Source of the DNA: Pseudoalteromonas luteoviolacea NCIMB 1944
Lineage (GTDB): Bacteria > Pseudomonadota > Gammaproteobacteria > Enterobacterales > Alteromonadaceae
DNA: 64,000 nt
Direction of reading: 5' to 3'
Assembly (NCBI RefSeq): GCF_001625565.1
Contig: NZ_AUXS01000064.1
Span: 62,001-126,000 of the forward strand
Part shown: positions 34,536-43,091 of the stretch, piece by piece
Position numbering within the stretch: position 1 is the first letter of the stretch
How the letters are laid out: the number at the start of each line of letters is the position of its first letter
The notes under the pieces: generated by a model
What the model was told of the DNA's origin: nothing
The model's database searches: none
Seen by the model: the letters and a program-made list of their open reading frames with translations, nothing else
Translations under genes and position numbers: made by a program

Positions 34536-35741
34536 ATGCAAGTGAATCGCGAATTATTTGATGAAGTAATGGTACCTAACTACAATCCATCAGCAGTTAT
34601 ACCAGTTAAAGGTAAGGGTGCTAGAGTTTGGGACCAAAACGGTGATGAATACATCGACTTCGCTGGCGGTATCGCAGTAAATTGCTTGGGCCACAGCCAC
34701 CCTGCCCTAGTTAGTGCATTAAAAGAGCAAGGTGAAAAGATCTGGCATCTGTCAAATGTGATGACGAATGAACCTGCACTGCGTTTAGCGAAAAAGCTGA
34801 CTGACGCAACGTTTGCTGACAAGGTTTACTTTGCAAACTCAGGCGCAGAAGCAAATGAAGCAGCTTTGAAATTAGCGCGTCGTTTTGCACTAGATAACTA
34901 CAACGAAGAGAAAACACAAATTATTGCCTTCAACAAAGGCTTCCATGGTCGTACATTCTTCACTGTGACAGTAGGTGGACAAGCGGCCTATTCTGATGGC
35001 TTTGGTCCTAAGCCACAAGATATTACACATATTGACTATAACGACTTAGAAGCTTTCGCAAAGGTTATTTCTGATAAAACCTGTGCAGTTATGATGGAGC
35101 CTCTTCAAGGTGAAGGCGGAATTATCTCTCCAACTGCTGAATTTGTTCAAGGCGTAAGAGAGCTATGTGATAAACACAATGCGCTACTAATTTTTGATGA
35201 AGTTCAAACAGGTGTGGGTCGTACCGGTGATTTATACGCATACCAAGGTTTAAATGTAACACCTGATATCCTGACGACAGCAAAAGCGCTAGGTGGCGGC
35301 TTCCCAATTGGTGCAATGATCACGACAACAGAAATTGCCAAACATTTGAAAATTGGTACTCACGGCTCTACATACGGTGGTAACCCGCTGGCTTGTGCTG
35401 TTGCAGAAGCTGCTTTTGATACGGTAAATACACCAGAAGTATTAGAGGGCGTAAAAGAAAGAGAGCAAATGTTCCGCGACGGATTGAATGCCATCAACGA
35501 AAAATACAATGTATTCAGTGAAATCCGCGGTAAAGGCTTATTGCTAGGCGGCGTGTTAAAAGGTGATTACGAAGGCAAAGCACGCGACTTTTTAGTGGCA
35601 AGTGCAAAGCACGGTCTAATGACACTCGTTGCTGGTACAAACGTGGTGAGATTTACACCTTCACTTGTGATCACAGAAGAAGAAATCAAAGCGGGACTAG
35701 CACGCTTTGAACTTGCTGTGGCAGACGTGGTAAACGCTTAA
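34536..35741 (+). CDS. astC: Acetylornithine/succinylornithine aminotransferase
   Basis: A 401-residue class III PLP-dependent aminotransferase. The PLP lysine lies in TTAKALGGGFPIGAM, the cofactor aspartate in LLIFDEVQTGVGRTG, and the C-terminal block LVAGTNVVRFTPSLVIT is typical. ArgD and AstC are alike in sequence; the following astA gene favours succinylornithine transaminase (third step of the AST arginine pathway), although one enzyme may serve both synthesis and breakdown. The ribosome site AAGAGGA precedes the ATG. Its intergenic hairpin with astA lies at 35747-35764. Confidence 0.93.
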   Translation: MQVNRELFDEVMVPNYNPSAVIPVKGKGARVWDQNGDEYIDFAGGIAVNCLGHSHPALVSALKEQGEKIWHLSNVMTNEPALRLAKKLTDATFADKVYFANSGAEANEAALKLARRFALDNYNEEKTQIIAFNKGFHGRTFFTVTVGGQAAYSDGFGPKPQDITHIDYNDLEAFAKVISDKTCAVMMEPLQGEGGIISPTAEFVQGVRELCDKHNALLIFDEVQTGVGRTGDLYAYQGLNVTPDILTTAKALGGGFPIGAMITTTEIAKHLKIGTHGSTYGGNPLACAVAEAAFDTVNTPEVLEGVKEREQMFRDGLNAINEKYNVFSEIRGKGLLLGGVLKGDYEGKARDFLVASAKHGLMTLVAGTNVVRFTPSLVITEEEIKAGLARFELAVADVVNA

Positions 35742-35746
35742 CCGTT

Positions 35747-35764
35747 AGGGCGACACGTCGCCCT
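35747..35764 (+). other. Intergenic hairpin astC-astA
   Basis: A perfect GC-rich stem (AGGGCGAC and GTCGCCCT, two-base loop) starting five bases after the astC stop and followed by CAAAGATATTTTT. It is not a clean terminator; it could protect the upstream mRNA or lower astA expression. Confidence 0.45.
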
Positions 35765-35777
35765 CAAAGATATTTTT

Positions 35778-36803
35778 ATGCAAGTACTTAGACCAATCAG
35801 CAGCAACGACTTTGCTGCTTTAAAAACCATCGCTGTGGAGTCTGGACACGGGTTTACCTCGTTGCCCGTTGATGACGAGCTGTTAGCGAGTAAAATCCAG
35901 CGCTCTCAAGAAAGCTTCGATAAAACACTCAGTGCCCCGTCTGATGAGGGTTACCTTTTTGTTCTTGAAGACCTTGAAACAGGTGAAATAAGTGGCACTA
36001 CGGCGATTGAAGCGGCTGTAGGAATGCAAATACCTTTGTACCATTACCACCAAGGTAAAACAGTCCACCATTCAAGCACACTGAAGGTATACAATACCGT
36101 TGATATTTTATCAATGTGTAATGACTATACTGGCAGTTCAGAGATATGCACTCTGTTTTTGCGGGAGCAGTTCAGAAGAGGACTCGCCGGTCGTTTCTTG
36201 TCTCGGATCCGCTTTCTATTTATGGCAGAGCATACTGAGCGATTCAGCGACCGAGTCATAGCTGAAATGCGTGGTGTAAGTGATGAACATGGTCACAGCC
36301 CTTTTTGGCAGTGGCTACAAGAACACTTTTTCAGTATTGAATTTCCTCAAGCTGATCACTTAGTCGGCTTAGGAGACAAAGTGTTCATTTCAGAATTAAT
36401 GCCTAAATACCCAATTTACGCTAATCTGCTCAGCCCTGAAGCGCAAGCTGTTATTGGCCATGTACACGAAAAAACCAAGCCCGCGCTACGCTTGCTTGAA
36501 AAAGAAGGTTTTGAACACAGAGGCTATGTCGACTTATTCGATGCAGGCCCCACTGTAGAAGCGCGACTGGAAAATATTCGTACAGTGCGCGAGACCCAAA
36601 ATGGCACTCTGACTATATCTGAGCAAGTTACTGAGGGCGAAAACACTTGGGCACTGTCAAACGGCCGCTTAGAAACATTTAGAGCCACTTTTACTACGTC
36701 AGTAGTATGGAATGAACAATCAAAAACATTCACTGTTGACCCAAAAACTGCACAAGCACTGCAGTTAAAAGAGGGTGATAAAGTCAGTGGGTTTGTTTTA
36801 TAA
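35778..36803 (+). CDS. astA: Arginine N-succinyltransferase
   Basis: A 341-residue AstA, transferring succinyl from succinyl-CoA to arginine, first step of the ammonia-producing AST pathway. It begins QVLRPISSNDFAALKTIAVESGHGFTSLP and carries the typical CTLFLREQFRRGLAGRFLSRIRFLFMAEH and EMRGVSDEHGHSPFWQWLQEHFF blocks of this GNAT-like family. It lies 36 bases after astC. The next pathway gene found here in related bacteria, astD, is absent; a DUF1338 gene follows after 70 bases. Confidence 0.96.
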   Translation: MQVLRPISSNDFAALKTIAVESGHGFTSLPVDDELLASKIQRSQESFDKTLSAPSDEGYLFVLEDLETGEISGTTAIEAAVGMQIPLYHYHQGKTVHHSSTLKVYNTVDILSMCNDYTGSSEICTLFLREQFRRGLAGRFLSRIRFLFMAEHTERFSDRVIAEMRGVSDEHGHSPFWQWLQEHFFSIEFPQADHLVGLGDKVFISELMPKYPIYANLLSPEAQAVIGHVHEKTKPALRLLEKEGFEHRGYVDLFDAGPTVEARLENIRTVRETQNGTLTISEQVTEGENTWALSNGRLETFRATFTTSVVWNEQSKTFTVDPKTAQALQLKEGDKVSGFVL

Positions 36804-36873
36804 CAATTAATTACGTCGTGCTTTGTCGTAACATTAACACGCGGCCAAGCCGCTATATTAAGGAATTGCCATT

Positions 36874-37677
36874 ATGCACAACAATGTAGATAGCTTATTC
36901 GAACAATTATGGAGCAACTATTTAGAAGTGACTCCATCAGCTGTAAAAGTACACGAGCTATTGGGTTCAACGCAGCAAGATGACGTCATCAATGACCATA
37001 TCGCGCTACGTACATTCAATCATGAAAAAATTGGTCTCGAAAAACTAGCTGCACATTTTAAAGCAGTTGGGTATAAAGAATGTGGCGAATACCACTTCGA
37101 AGCGAAAAAGCTGTATGCAAAGCACTATGAGCACAGCGATCCAAGTAAGCCGAAGGTATTTATCTCTGAGTTATTGCTTGAAAAATGTTCTGAAGAATTG
37201 CAAACAATCGTTGCAAAAATGATTGATGGAATTGATGAAAGTGCAGTCACTGCTGAAAACTTTTTATATTCAGGCACACACTGGCAAGTAAGCCATGAAA
37301 CATACAAGAAGCTACTTGAAGAAAGTGAATACGCCGCTTGGATGTCTGCTTGGGGATATCGCGCAAACCACTTTACAGTAAGTATCAATTACCTTGCTAA
37401 CTTTGAAACGATTGAAGCTGTAAACCAAGCATTGAAAGATGCTGGATTCCCTCTTAACACTTCAGGCGGAGAAATCAAAGGTTCTCCAGAAGTATTATTG
37501 GAGCAATCATCTACACTTGCAGATCACCACCCAGTTGAGTTTTCTGACGGCAAGTTTGAAATTCCTAGTTGCTTCTATGAGTTTGCGCTTCGTTACAACA
37601 AGCCAGATGGTGAGTTGTATACGGGATTCGTCGCGGCTTCAGCAGATAAAATCTTCGAAAGTACTAACGCAAGATAA
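36874..37677 (+). CDS. DUF1338 protein (2-oxoadipate dioxygenase/decarboxylase-like)
   Basis: A 267-residue short-form DUF1338 protein, belonging to the fold of HglS/YdcJ, an Fe(II) enzyme that converts 2-oxoadipate to 2-hydroxyglutarate in lysine breakdown. The three metal ligands of the family seem present: H42 (NDHIALRTFNH), H166 (RANHFTVSIN) and E236 (FYEFALRY). A good AAGGA ribosome site precedes the ATG. The gene follows astC-astA, an arrangement seen in related marine bacteria; whether its substrate is linked to arginine, lysine or proline breakdown is unknown. Confidence 0.88.
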   Translation: MHNNVDSLFEQLWSNYLEVTPSAVKVHELLGSTQQDDVINDHIALRTFNHEKIGLEKLAAHFKAVGYKECGEYHFEAKKLYAKHYEHSDPSKPKVFISELLLEKCSEELQTIVAKMIDGIDESAVTAENFLYSGTHWQVSHETYKKLLEESEYAAWMSAWGYRANHFTVSINYLANFETIEAVNQALKDAGFPLNTSGGEIKGSPEVLLEQSSTLADHHPVEFSDGKFEIPSCFYEFALRYNKPDGELYTGFVAASADKIFESTNAR

Positions 37678-37724
37678 TCCTAATTGCGTTGATACCAAAA
37701 GAAGTAAAACTAACTTAAACACCC

Positions 37725-37751
37725 AAAGCAGCTCTTCGCTGCTTTTTTCTT
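37725..37751 (+). terminator. Rho-independent terminator after the ast/DUF1338 cluster
   Basis: Stem AAAGCAGC and GCTGCTTT with a TCTTC loop, followed by a T-run, 48 bases after the DUF1338 stop. Confidence 0.85.
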
Positions 37752-37849
37752 GCCCAAAGTCTAGAATGAAGATAAATTGAACATCAAAGCTAAAATAAAA
37801 TTTGAAGAATAAACAGGCATCAGCTGCGCCCACAAGGAGTGAGGTAAAC

Positions 37850-38614
37850 GTGTACACAATTATCCCCCCACCACTCTCACAGGCTCCCTACGTTCTTAAT
37901 CTTTGGCATACCTATTCACAAAACTTGGCCACTCAAACGCTTCATAGTGACGGGTGTATTTCTATTTTGTTTGTCATCTCTGGTAACTCAACTATTGATA
38001 ATACAAGGCTGAGCAACTCGGCCTACCTGGTTGGGCCGCACACAAAATCTCTCCGGTGGCATTTTTCATCACAACGCCAGTATCTTCTCGGAGTAAGGTT
38101 AACCCCTTTGGGCGCAAAAAACTTCACAAAAACCCCTTTAAAAGAGCTAAAAAATCAATGTATTGAGCTTCAAGACGCAGTGCCAATATGTAAACATGTG
38201 ATCGACGCTTTAATGAGTCAAAACCATCCTATCAATGAAAAAATTAAGATCTTATTACAGTGGTTAGAGGCACAATTCCAATCTGGCATGCATTGCCTTC
38301 CCGATGCATTTTTAAAAGTGAACAAACACATCAATATGTCACCAAGATCAATAAAATTCTCTGAGCTTTATGACACCCTAAACATAAGCAGCCGACGTGT
38401 TGAAAGAGCTTTTTGCCAAACAATGGGGATCAGCGCCAAAGAGCTGGCAACGCTGGTAGAGGTATCGCGGGCAAGAGACCTGATAAAGGCACACCCATCG
38501 ACCCCGTTGACTGATATTGCACATCAACTTGACTATGCTGACCAGTCACATTTTATTCGGCAGTTTAAAAAAGTTATGAATATAACTCCCAAACAATACA
38601 GAAAGAGGACCTGA
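37850..38614 (+). CDS. AraC family transcriptional regulator
   Basis: A regulator of about 254 residues with an N-terminal sensing region (GNSTIDNTRLSNSAYLVGPHTKS, LLGVRLTPLGAKNF) similar to DUF6597-type AraC proteins, and a C-terminal double helix-turn-helix from about residue 165 (LNISSRRVERAFCQTMG, LTDIAHQLDYADQSHFIRQFKK). The frame opens at a TTG at 37802, but the GTG at 37850 is better placed, with AAGGAG and GAGG just upstream. It ends two bases before the PPK2 gene, so it is transcribed with it and may control it. Confidence 0.88.
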   Translation: MYTIIPPPLSQAPYVLNLWHTYSQNLATQTLHSDGCISILFVISGNSTIDNTRLSNSAYLVGPHTKSLRWHFSSQRQYLLGVRLTPLGAKNFTKTPLKELKNQCIELQDAVPICKHVIDALMSQNHPINEKIKILLQWLEAQFQSGMHCLPDAFLKVNKHINMSPRSIKFSELYDTLNISSRRVERAFCQTMGISAKELATLVEVSRARDLIKAHPSTPLTDIAHQLDYADQSHFIRQFKKVMNITPKQYRKRT

Positions 38615-38616
38615 AT

Positions 38617-39447
38617 TTGAAACCAAGTACTATTAACAACGTACAAATCAGCCCACCTCCTTCTTTGAAAGGTATCCATGAATACCCCGCCATTGGCGAT
38701 AAAAAAGCGTATAAACAGGCACTAAAGTACTGGCAGACACAGCTCCTCCACATTCAACAAGCATACTATCATCAGGGGCATAGAGCCGTCATTGTACTAG
38801 AGGGTTGGGACGCAGCTGGCAAAGGGGGGGCGATCCGCAGGATCACAGAAAAATTAGACCCCAGAGGCTATCAAGTTTACCCTATCGCCGCACCAACTGA
38901 AGATGAGCAAGGAAGACATTATCTCTACCGCTTTTTTAATAAACTGCCGAGTCCCGGGACATTGGCCATTTTTGACCGCTCCTATTACGGCAGAGTATTA
39001 GTTGAACGTATAGAAGGTTTCGCTACAAGTGCACAATGGCAACGTGCATATCGTGAAATTAACGAATTTGAGCAACTTTTGCACGACGATAATATTAAAG
39101 TCATAAAACTGTTTTTACATATAAGTGGTGATGAACAACTTAAAAGATTTTCTGAGCGACTCAACAATCCATTCAAACAATGGAAACTGACCGAGGAAGA
39201 TATCAGAAATAGACAAAAACGATGTGAGTATAAAACAGCAATTGAAGAAATGTTTAACAAAACGCATACCCTATGCGCGCCTTGGTCACTTGTTCTTGGT
39301 GACCATAAATGGTTCGCACGGATAGAAGTGTTAAAACAACTCACTGCTGCACTGACAGCCAATGTGCACGTTGAGCCACCCACGCTCGATCCAAAAATTG
39401 TGCAGCTCGCTGAGCAACAACTCGGAATAAAACAACAGAGGACATAA
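38617..39447 (+). CDS. Polyphosphate kinase 2 (PPK2) family protein
   Basis: A 276-residue PPK2-type phosphotransferase, using polyphosphate to phosphorylate nucleotides. The P-loop EGWDAAGKGGAIRR lies at residues 62-75 and the Walker B/lid region FDRSYYGRVLVERIEG at 119-134; both are intact. Single-domain length suggests class I or III; the preferred nucleotide cannot be read. The start is TTG with AGAGGA upstream. It is sandwiched between an AraC regulator (2-base gap) and a DUF2252 gene (2-base gap). Confidence 0.93.
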   Translation: MKPSTINNVQISPPPSLKGIHEYPAIGDKKAYKQALKYWQTQLLHIQQAYYHQGHRAVIVLEGWDAAGKGGAIRRITEKLDPRGYQVYPIAAPTEDEQGRHYLYRFFNKLPSPGTLAIFDRSYYGRVLVERIEGFATSAQWQRAYREINEFEQLLHDDNIKVIKLFLHISGDEQLKRFSERLNNPFKQWKLTEEDIRNRQKRCEYKTAIEEMFNKTHTLCAPWSLVLGDHKWFARIEVLKQLTAALTANVHVEPPTLDPKIVQLAEQQLGIKQQRT

Positions 39448-39449
39448 CA

Positions 39450-40763
39450 ATGAATCGTGAACAACAGCTCGTAGCCTATTTCGAGCACCATGACGGTACT
39501 GCACCATCCATTGACCTGAACAAGCATGAAAAAATGTCCGCCAGTGCTTTTCATTTTTTCCGAGGATCAGCCCCACTAATGTATCGCGATATTTTTGACG
39601 GTATGGTGGATTTTCCCAAATCAGCTTACGACATTCCCGTTACCAGTATTATGGGAGATTGCCACACAAGTAACTTTGGCTTTCTCAGCGAAGAAGGCTC
39701 CCACGGAGAGACACTCGTATTCACACCGAATGATTTTGACGATGCCTGTATCGGCCATGTTGTTTGGGATCTGTTTCGCTTCTTGGTAAGCCTAAACTTG
39801 GCACAACAGGCTGGTTTCGCGACAAAGGAATTGGCCGTTTCGCTCAATGAAAAACAAAAACCCGCGGTTTCTTCACAAGAGGTGCCGCAAGCCCAGCTTG
39901 CCTTTTTACAGCACTATATTGCCACATGTGAAGCATCGCTACGAAGCGAAAACAATAGCCAAAGTGCACTGACCGAGTTTGATAAAGACCATATCCTGCA
40001 CAAACGCTGGCAAAAAGGACTGCAACGCCTTGTCGGCGGCTCTGCTTTCAATGTAAAAAGCAGTTTGGCAAAAGATGTTGATTTAACCTCAATACCTTTG
40101 CAATTTAAACCCGATCCCATGAAGTTTGAAGCAATTCACGCTGATATCAAAGCCAACCTGATCGCGCAGTTTAGACCCTATGTAGATGACGACATCATCG
40201 ACTGTGTAGAAAGGTTAGATGCGGGAACAGGCAGCAACCATTTAAAACGTTATTATTTATTGGTAGGACCAAGTTCGCAGCAAGCACCTGAGTTCTATCA
40301 ACCCGAGCTCTATCATATTGTCGAAGTCAAACAACAAGCCTTAGCTGCGCCTTTACACTACTTCAAAGATTTAAGCCCCGTCAATCGCCTAAATCACGCT
40401 CATTTGACGGTCAATTGCCAACGAAAAATGCAGCGTCGACCAGACTTAATTATCGATGATGCTCTTTGGCAAGGACTGCATTGGTTAGTCAGATCTCGTC
40501 ATCACGCCCGCGTTGGCATTGATCCTGAGCATATTACTCTTGGAAAGCGCGCTGCCCACAAAAATGGCTTTGCGCAATATGCGCAAAGCTGCGCACAAGT
40601 GCTGGCCTATGCACATATGAGGGGCGATAGGCGCTCAACAAGCTTTCAGCAAAGTTGTGTAAATGTACTCCCAGATCTGATTGAGGCGCTAGTAGAGCAA
40701 GCCAACCTGTATGCCAACCAAGTTAATCATGACTGGGCTTTATTCAAATCACTCAGACAGTAA
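39450..40763 (+). CDS. DUF2252 family protein
   Basis: A 437-residue protein of the uncharacterised DUF2252 family. The best motif is MGDCHTSNFGFLS (residues 68-80), followed by PNDFDDACIGHVVWDLFRF (93-111). These recall the catalytic HGDxHxxN and DFD motifs of aminoglycoside-phosphotransferase-like kinases, so a kinase-like fold is plausible (inference). ATG with AGAGGACATAACA upstream, two bases after the PPK2 stop. Its last 15 bases overlap the end of the convergent RNase Z gene. Confidence 0.9.
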   Translation: MNREQQLVAYFEHHDGTAPSIDLNKHEKMSASAFHFFRGSAPLMYRDIFDGMVDFPKSAYDIPVTSIMGDCHTSNFGFLSEEGSHGETLVFTPNDFDDACIGHVVWDLFRFLVSLNLAQQAGFATKELAVSLNEKQKPAVSSQEVPQAQLAFLQHYIATCEASLRSENNSQSALTEFDKDHILHKRWQKGLQRLVGGSAFNVKSSLAKDVDLTSIPLQFKPDPMKFEAIHADIKANLIAQFRPYVDDDIIDCVERLDAGTGSNHLKRYYLLVGPSSQQAPEFYQPELYHIVEVKQQALAAPLHYFKDLSPVNRLNHAHLTVNCQRKMQRRPDLIIDDALWQGLHWLVRSRHHARVGIDPEHITLGKRAAHKNGFAQYAQSCAQVLAYAHMRGDRRSTSFQQSCVNVLPDLIEALVEQANLYANQVNHDWALFKSLRQ

Positions 40764-41690
40764 CTGTTTGGGGATATCTAGTATTAGCCCATCATCTGCT
40801 AGGACCAGCACGCCTTTGTAATAGGAGTGCGCTTCATTTTCCAGGTTTTCAAGTAAACCAGGGCCGTGGTAGCGCACACTAAAATGAGTCAAAACAAGTA
40901 AAGGGACTTGTGCCTGCTCTGCAAACTCAGCTATCCGTTTCGCGTCGCTATGGCCGGTATGATGGCCCACTTTTTTTAAGTCTTTGTGTGTGAACGTTGC
41001 TTCATGGACAATCGCATCAACACCTTCAACATAAGGTTTCAGCAAGCTTGGTTTTTCATTATCTCCACATACAATTACTTTTCTAGGCAGCCAACTTGGA
41101 AATGCATAGCGCTGCGACTGTAACACCCTCCCCTGATACTCAACATCTAACCCTTTTTGCAGTTGATTAAAGTGCTTACCAGTTGCGACTCCGTCCTGTT
41201 GCAGCAAATTGATCCTGAGCTTTTTCGGGATCTGTGTTTCCGTCACTTTAAATCCATAACTCGGCACTCGATGCTTTAACTCCATCACCTCAAGTTCACA
41301 GTAGCTGAACTTGAGCACCGAACAGGCTTCTTCTATCGCAATGGTTTTAAAGTCAAACGGTAAGGCCAAATCAGTTAAAGAAAACGTCGCGTGCAAAAAC
41401 TCAATGACTTTCTTCGGTGCAACCAAATAAACCGTGTCTGTTCTGCCTGACATTGCCATAGACGCGAGCAAGCCAGGCAACCCATAGCAGTGATCTCCAT
41501 GCACGTGACTAATACAAATGACGCCCAGATGATAAAGGGTAAGCTTTGATCTCAATATTTGATGTTGTGTGCCTTCTCCGCAATCAACTAGCAGCCACTG
41601 TTTTGACTTCTCAAATTTGACTGCTGTGGCAGAAACATTGCGATACGTAGTCGGACTGCCTGAAGACGTCCCCAAAAACTCCAATTGCAT
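40749..41690 (-). CDS. rnz: Ribonuclease Z (MBL-fold)
   Basis: A 313-residue metallo-beta-lactamase-fold nuclease of the RNase Z/ElaC type that trims tRNA 3' trailers. The zinc motif HVHGDH lies at residues 62-67, preceded by LVDCGEGTQHQILRS and followed by YGLPGLLASMAMSGR; further ligands are seen in IVHEATFTHKDLKKVGHHTGHSDAKRIAEFA. The length is that of E. coli ElaC (about 305). Its end overlaps the DUF2252 end tail to tail, so there is no room for separate terminators. Confidence 0.93.
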   Translation of the reverse strand: MQLEFLGTSSGSPTTYRNVSATAVKFEKSKQWLLVDCGEGTQHQILRSKLTLYHLGVICISHVHGDHCYGLPGLLASMAMSGRTDTVYLVAPKKVIEFLHATFSLTDLALPFDFKTIAIEEACSVLKFSYCELEVMELKHRVPSYGFKVTETQIPKKLRINLLQQDGVATGKHFNQLQKGLDVEYQGRVLQSQRYAFPSWLPRKVIVCGDNEKPSLLKPYVEGVDAIVHEATFTHKDLKKVGHHTGHSDAKRIAEFAEQAQVPLLVLTHFSVRYHGPGLLENLENEAHSYYKGVLVLADDGLILDIPKQLLSE

Positions 41691-41768
41691 AACCAGCTAA
41701 AATCCATAATGATAAATACTACAACACCTAGTTTAAGTGATGTTAGACAATAGCTAAAGGAATAAACC

Positions 41769-42302
41769 ATGTCCAAACAGCCCGCTTTTCAAATTCTTGT
41801 CGTTGATATACAAGAGAGTTTTCAGCCCCATATAGCGAACTATCAACATATTGTAGAAACGGCGCACAAGTTGCTTAGCGCCGCTGAACTGTTGGCAATT
41901 CCAGCTGTTGTATTTGAACAATACCCGAAAGGACTTGGCCATACAGATAGCTCATTACTGCAATTCAATTTGGACCGATATGAAAAAACGACATTTAGCG
42001 CCGTAAGGGGCTCTGAACCTAACCCAACCATCAATATGGACCCAAATGTGACTAAGGTTGTTATCGGACTTGAGTCACATGTTTGTGTATACCAAACAGT
42101 ATGTGATTTATTGACGCTAGCCCAACCGGTTATTGTTATCGCCGATGCAGTAGGCTCTAGAAATACACAGCACAAACAGTGGGCGATTGAGCAACTTAGA
42201 TATCAAGGTGCCGTCATTATGAGCTTAGAAACCTTACTGTTTGATATATTGAAAGATGCAAAACACCCTCAGTTTAAGGCCGTTTCGAAACTGATCCGTT
42301 AA
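41769..42302 (+). CDS. Isochorismatase-family cysteine hydrolase (YcaC-like)
   Basis: A 177-residue cysteine hydrolase. The catalytic triad of the family can be placed at D13 (VVDIQESFQ), K73 (YEKTTFSAV) and C106 (LESHVCVYQT). The substrate is unknown; the small YcaC-like members are not true isochorismatases. ATG with AAAGGAA upstream. It is divergent from rnz and followed after 50 bases by two small unknown genes, probably in the same direction of transcription. Confidence 0.9.
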   Translation: MSKQPAFQILVVDIQESFQPHIANYQHIVETAHKLLSAAELLAIPAVVFEQYPKGLGHTDSSLLQFNLDRYEKTTFSAVRGSEPNPTINMDPNVTKVVIGLESHVCVYQTVCDLLTLAQPVIVIADAVGSRNTQHKQWAIEQLRYQGAVIMSLETLLFDILKDAKHPQFKAVSKLIR

Positions 42303-42351
42303 CCTGTTCTGCGAGTAGTATTAAGCAATAGACCCTATAAGTTGGTGCAAT

Positions 42352-42615
42352 ATGAAAAACGAACTAAGTAGTAATCTTGTCTTAAAGGTATATGAGTATA
42401 TCCAACAACATGGAGAAGATTATGAACAGGGAAAACAGTGTGAGGGGCTCACAGCTTTCTCAGATCCCGATGGTTATACTATCTATCTTCAAGGCAGCGG
42501 CGTACTCTTACGTTTTGGTTTTCACAATACCTATCAGTTCGACTATGATAAGGAGTCGCAAAAGGCCGATTTTATGAAAAAGTTACATTACATAGCGGCG
42601 ATGCTTGATGACTAG
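42352..42615 (+). CDS. Hypothetical protein, 87 residues
   Basis: I do not recognise this 87-residue acidic protein. It starts MKNELSSNLVLKVYEYIQQ, has a Tyr- and Asp-rich middle (SDPDGYTIYLQGSGVLLRFGF) of predicted beta strands, and ends in a helix (FMKKLHYIAAMLDD). No signal peptide, membrane segment or cysteine pair is seen. It overlaps the next gene by eight bases (ATGACTAG), a typical coupled pair, which is the main reason to believe both are real. Confidence 0.7.
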   Translation: MKNELSSNLVLKVYEYIQQHGEDYEQGKQCEGLTAFSDPDGYTIYLQGSGVLLRFGFHNTYQFDYDKESQKADFMKKLHYIAAMLDD

Positions 42616-42916
42616 AAATAAAAACCGAGTAAGTAGCCAATCATCACAAGAGTACATAGCGCAAGTCGTCACCTCTCTTCAACAGGATCCCGCGCTACTT
42701 GAAATCGTTAAAGCCAATTGCGACTACTATCAACAGCAACAGTTTTTAAAAAAAGGATTGAAACGTGCGATAGAGCACCTTGAGTGGGTGCTTGCTGCTG
42801 ATGACGATATTACGCGTATTTGCCAACAAATTATGGCAGATGACCATATTGGCACAAAATTTAGGCAATATCCTTTGCTATTCAAAGGCGTAATTCTCGC
42901 AAGCAAAAACAAATAA
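42608..42916 (+). CDS. Hypothetical protein, about 102 residues
   Basis: A small helical protein I do not recognise, starting MTRNKNRVSSQSSQEYIAQVV and containing the amphipathic stretch QQQQFLKKGLKRAIEHLEWVL. I chose the ATG at 42608, which overlaps the preceding stop; a TTG three bases upstream is the alternative. No signal peptide or metal motif. Soluble and probably a partner of the preceding protein (inference from coupling). Confidence 0.7.
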   Translation: MTRNKNRVSSQSSQEYIAQVVTSLQQDPALLEIVKANCDYYQQQQFLKKGLKRAIEHLEWVLAADDDITRICQQIMADDHIGTKFRQYPLLFKGVILASKNK

Positions 42917-43091
42917 ATCATTCAGCACAGTCATGCCAACATGAATAGTTCGATATTTATGCAACCAAAACCAAGTACTTACTAACTATATAAACATACA
43001 TTGTCCTTCATCAGTAATACTTGTAATTTTATCTCATTTTCACCTTGAGTTAACTTTTATAAATGACCACTGAATGAAAAAGTGATATGGT

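Noticed and set aside
38985..39554. 189-codon minus-strand frame opposite PPK2
   Set aside because: Low-complexity Ser/Cys-rich translation, antisense to a clear PPK2 gene.
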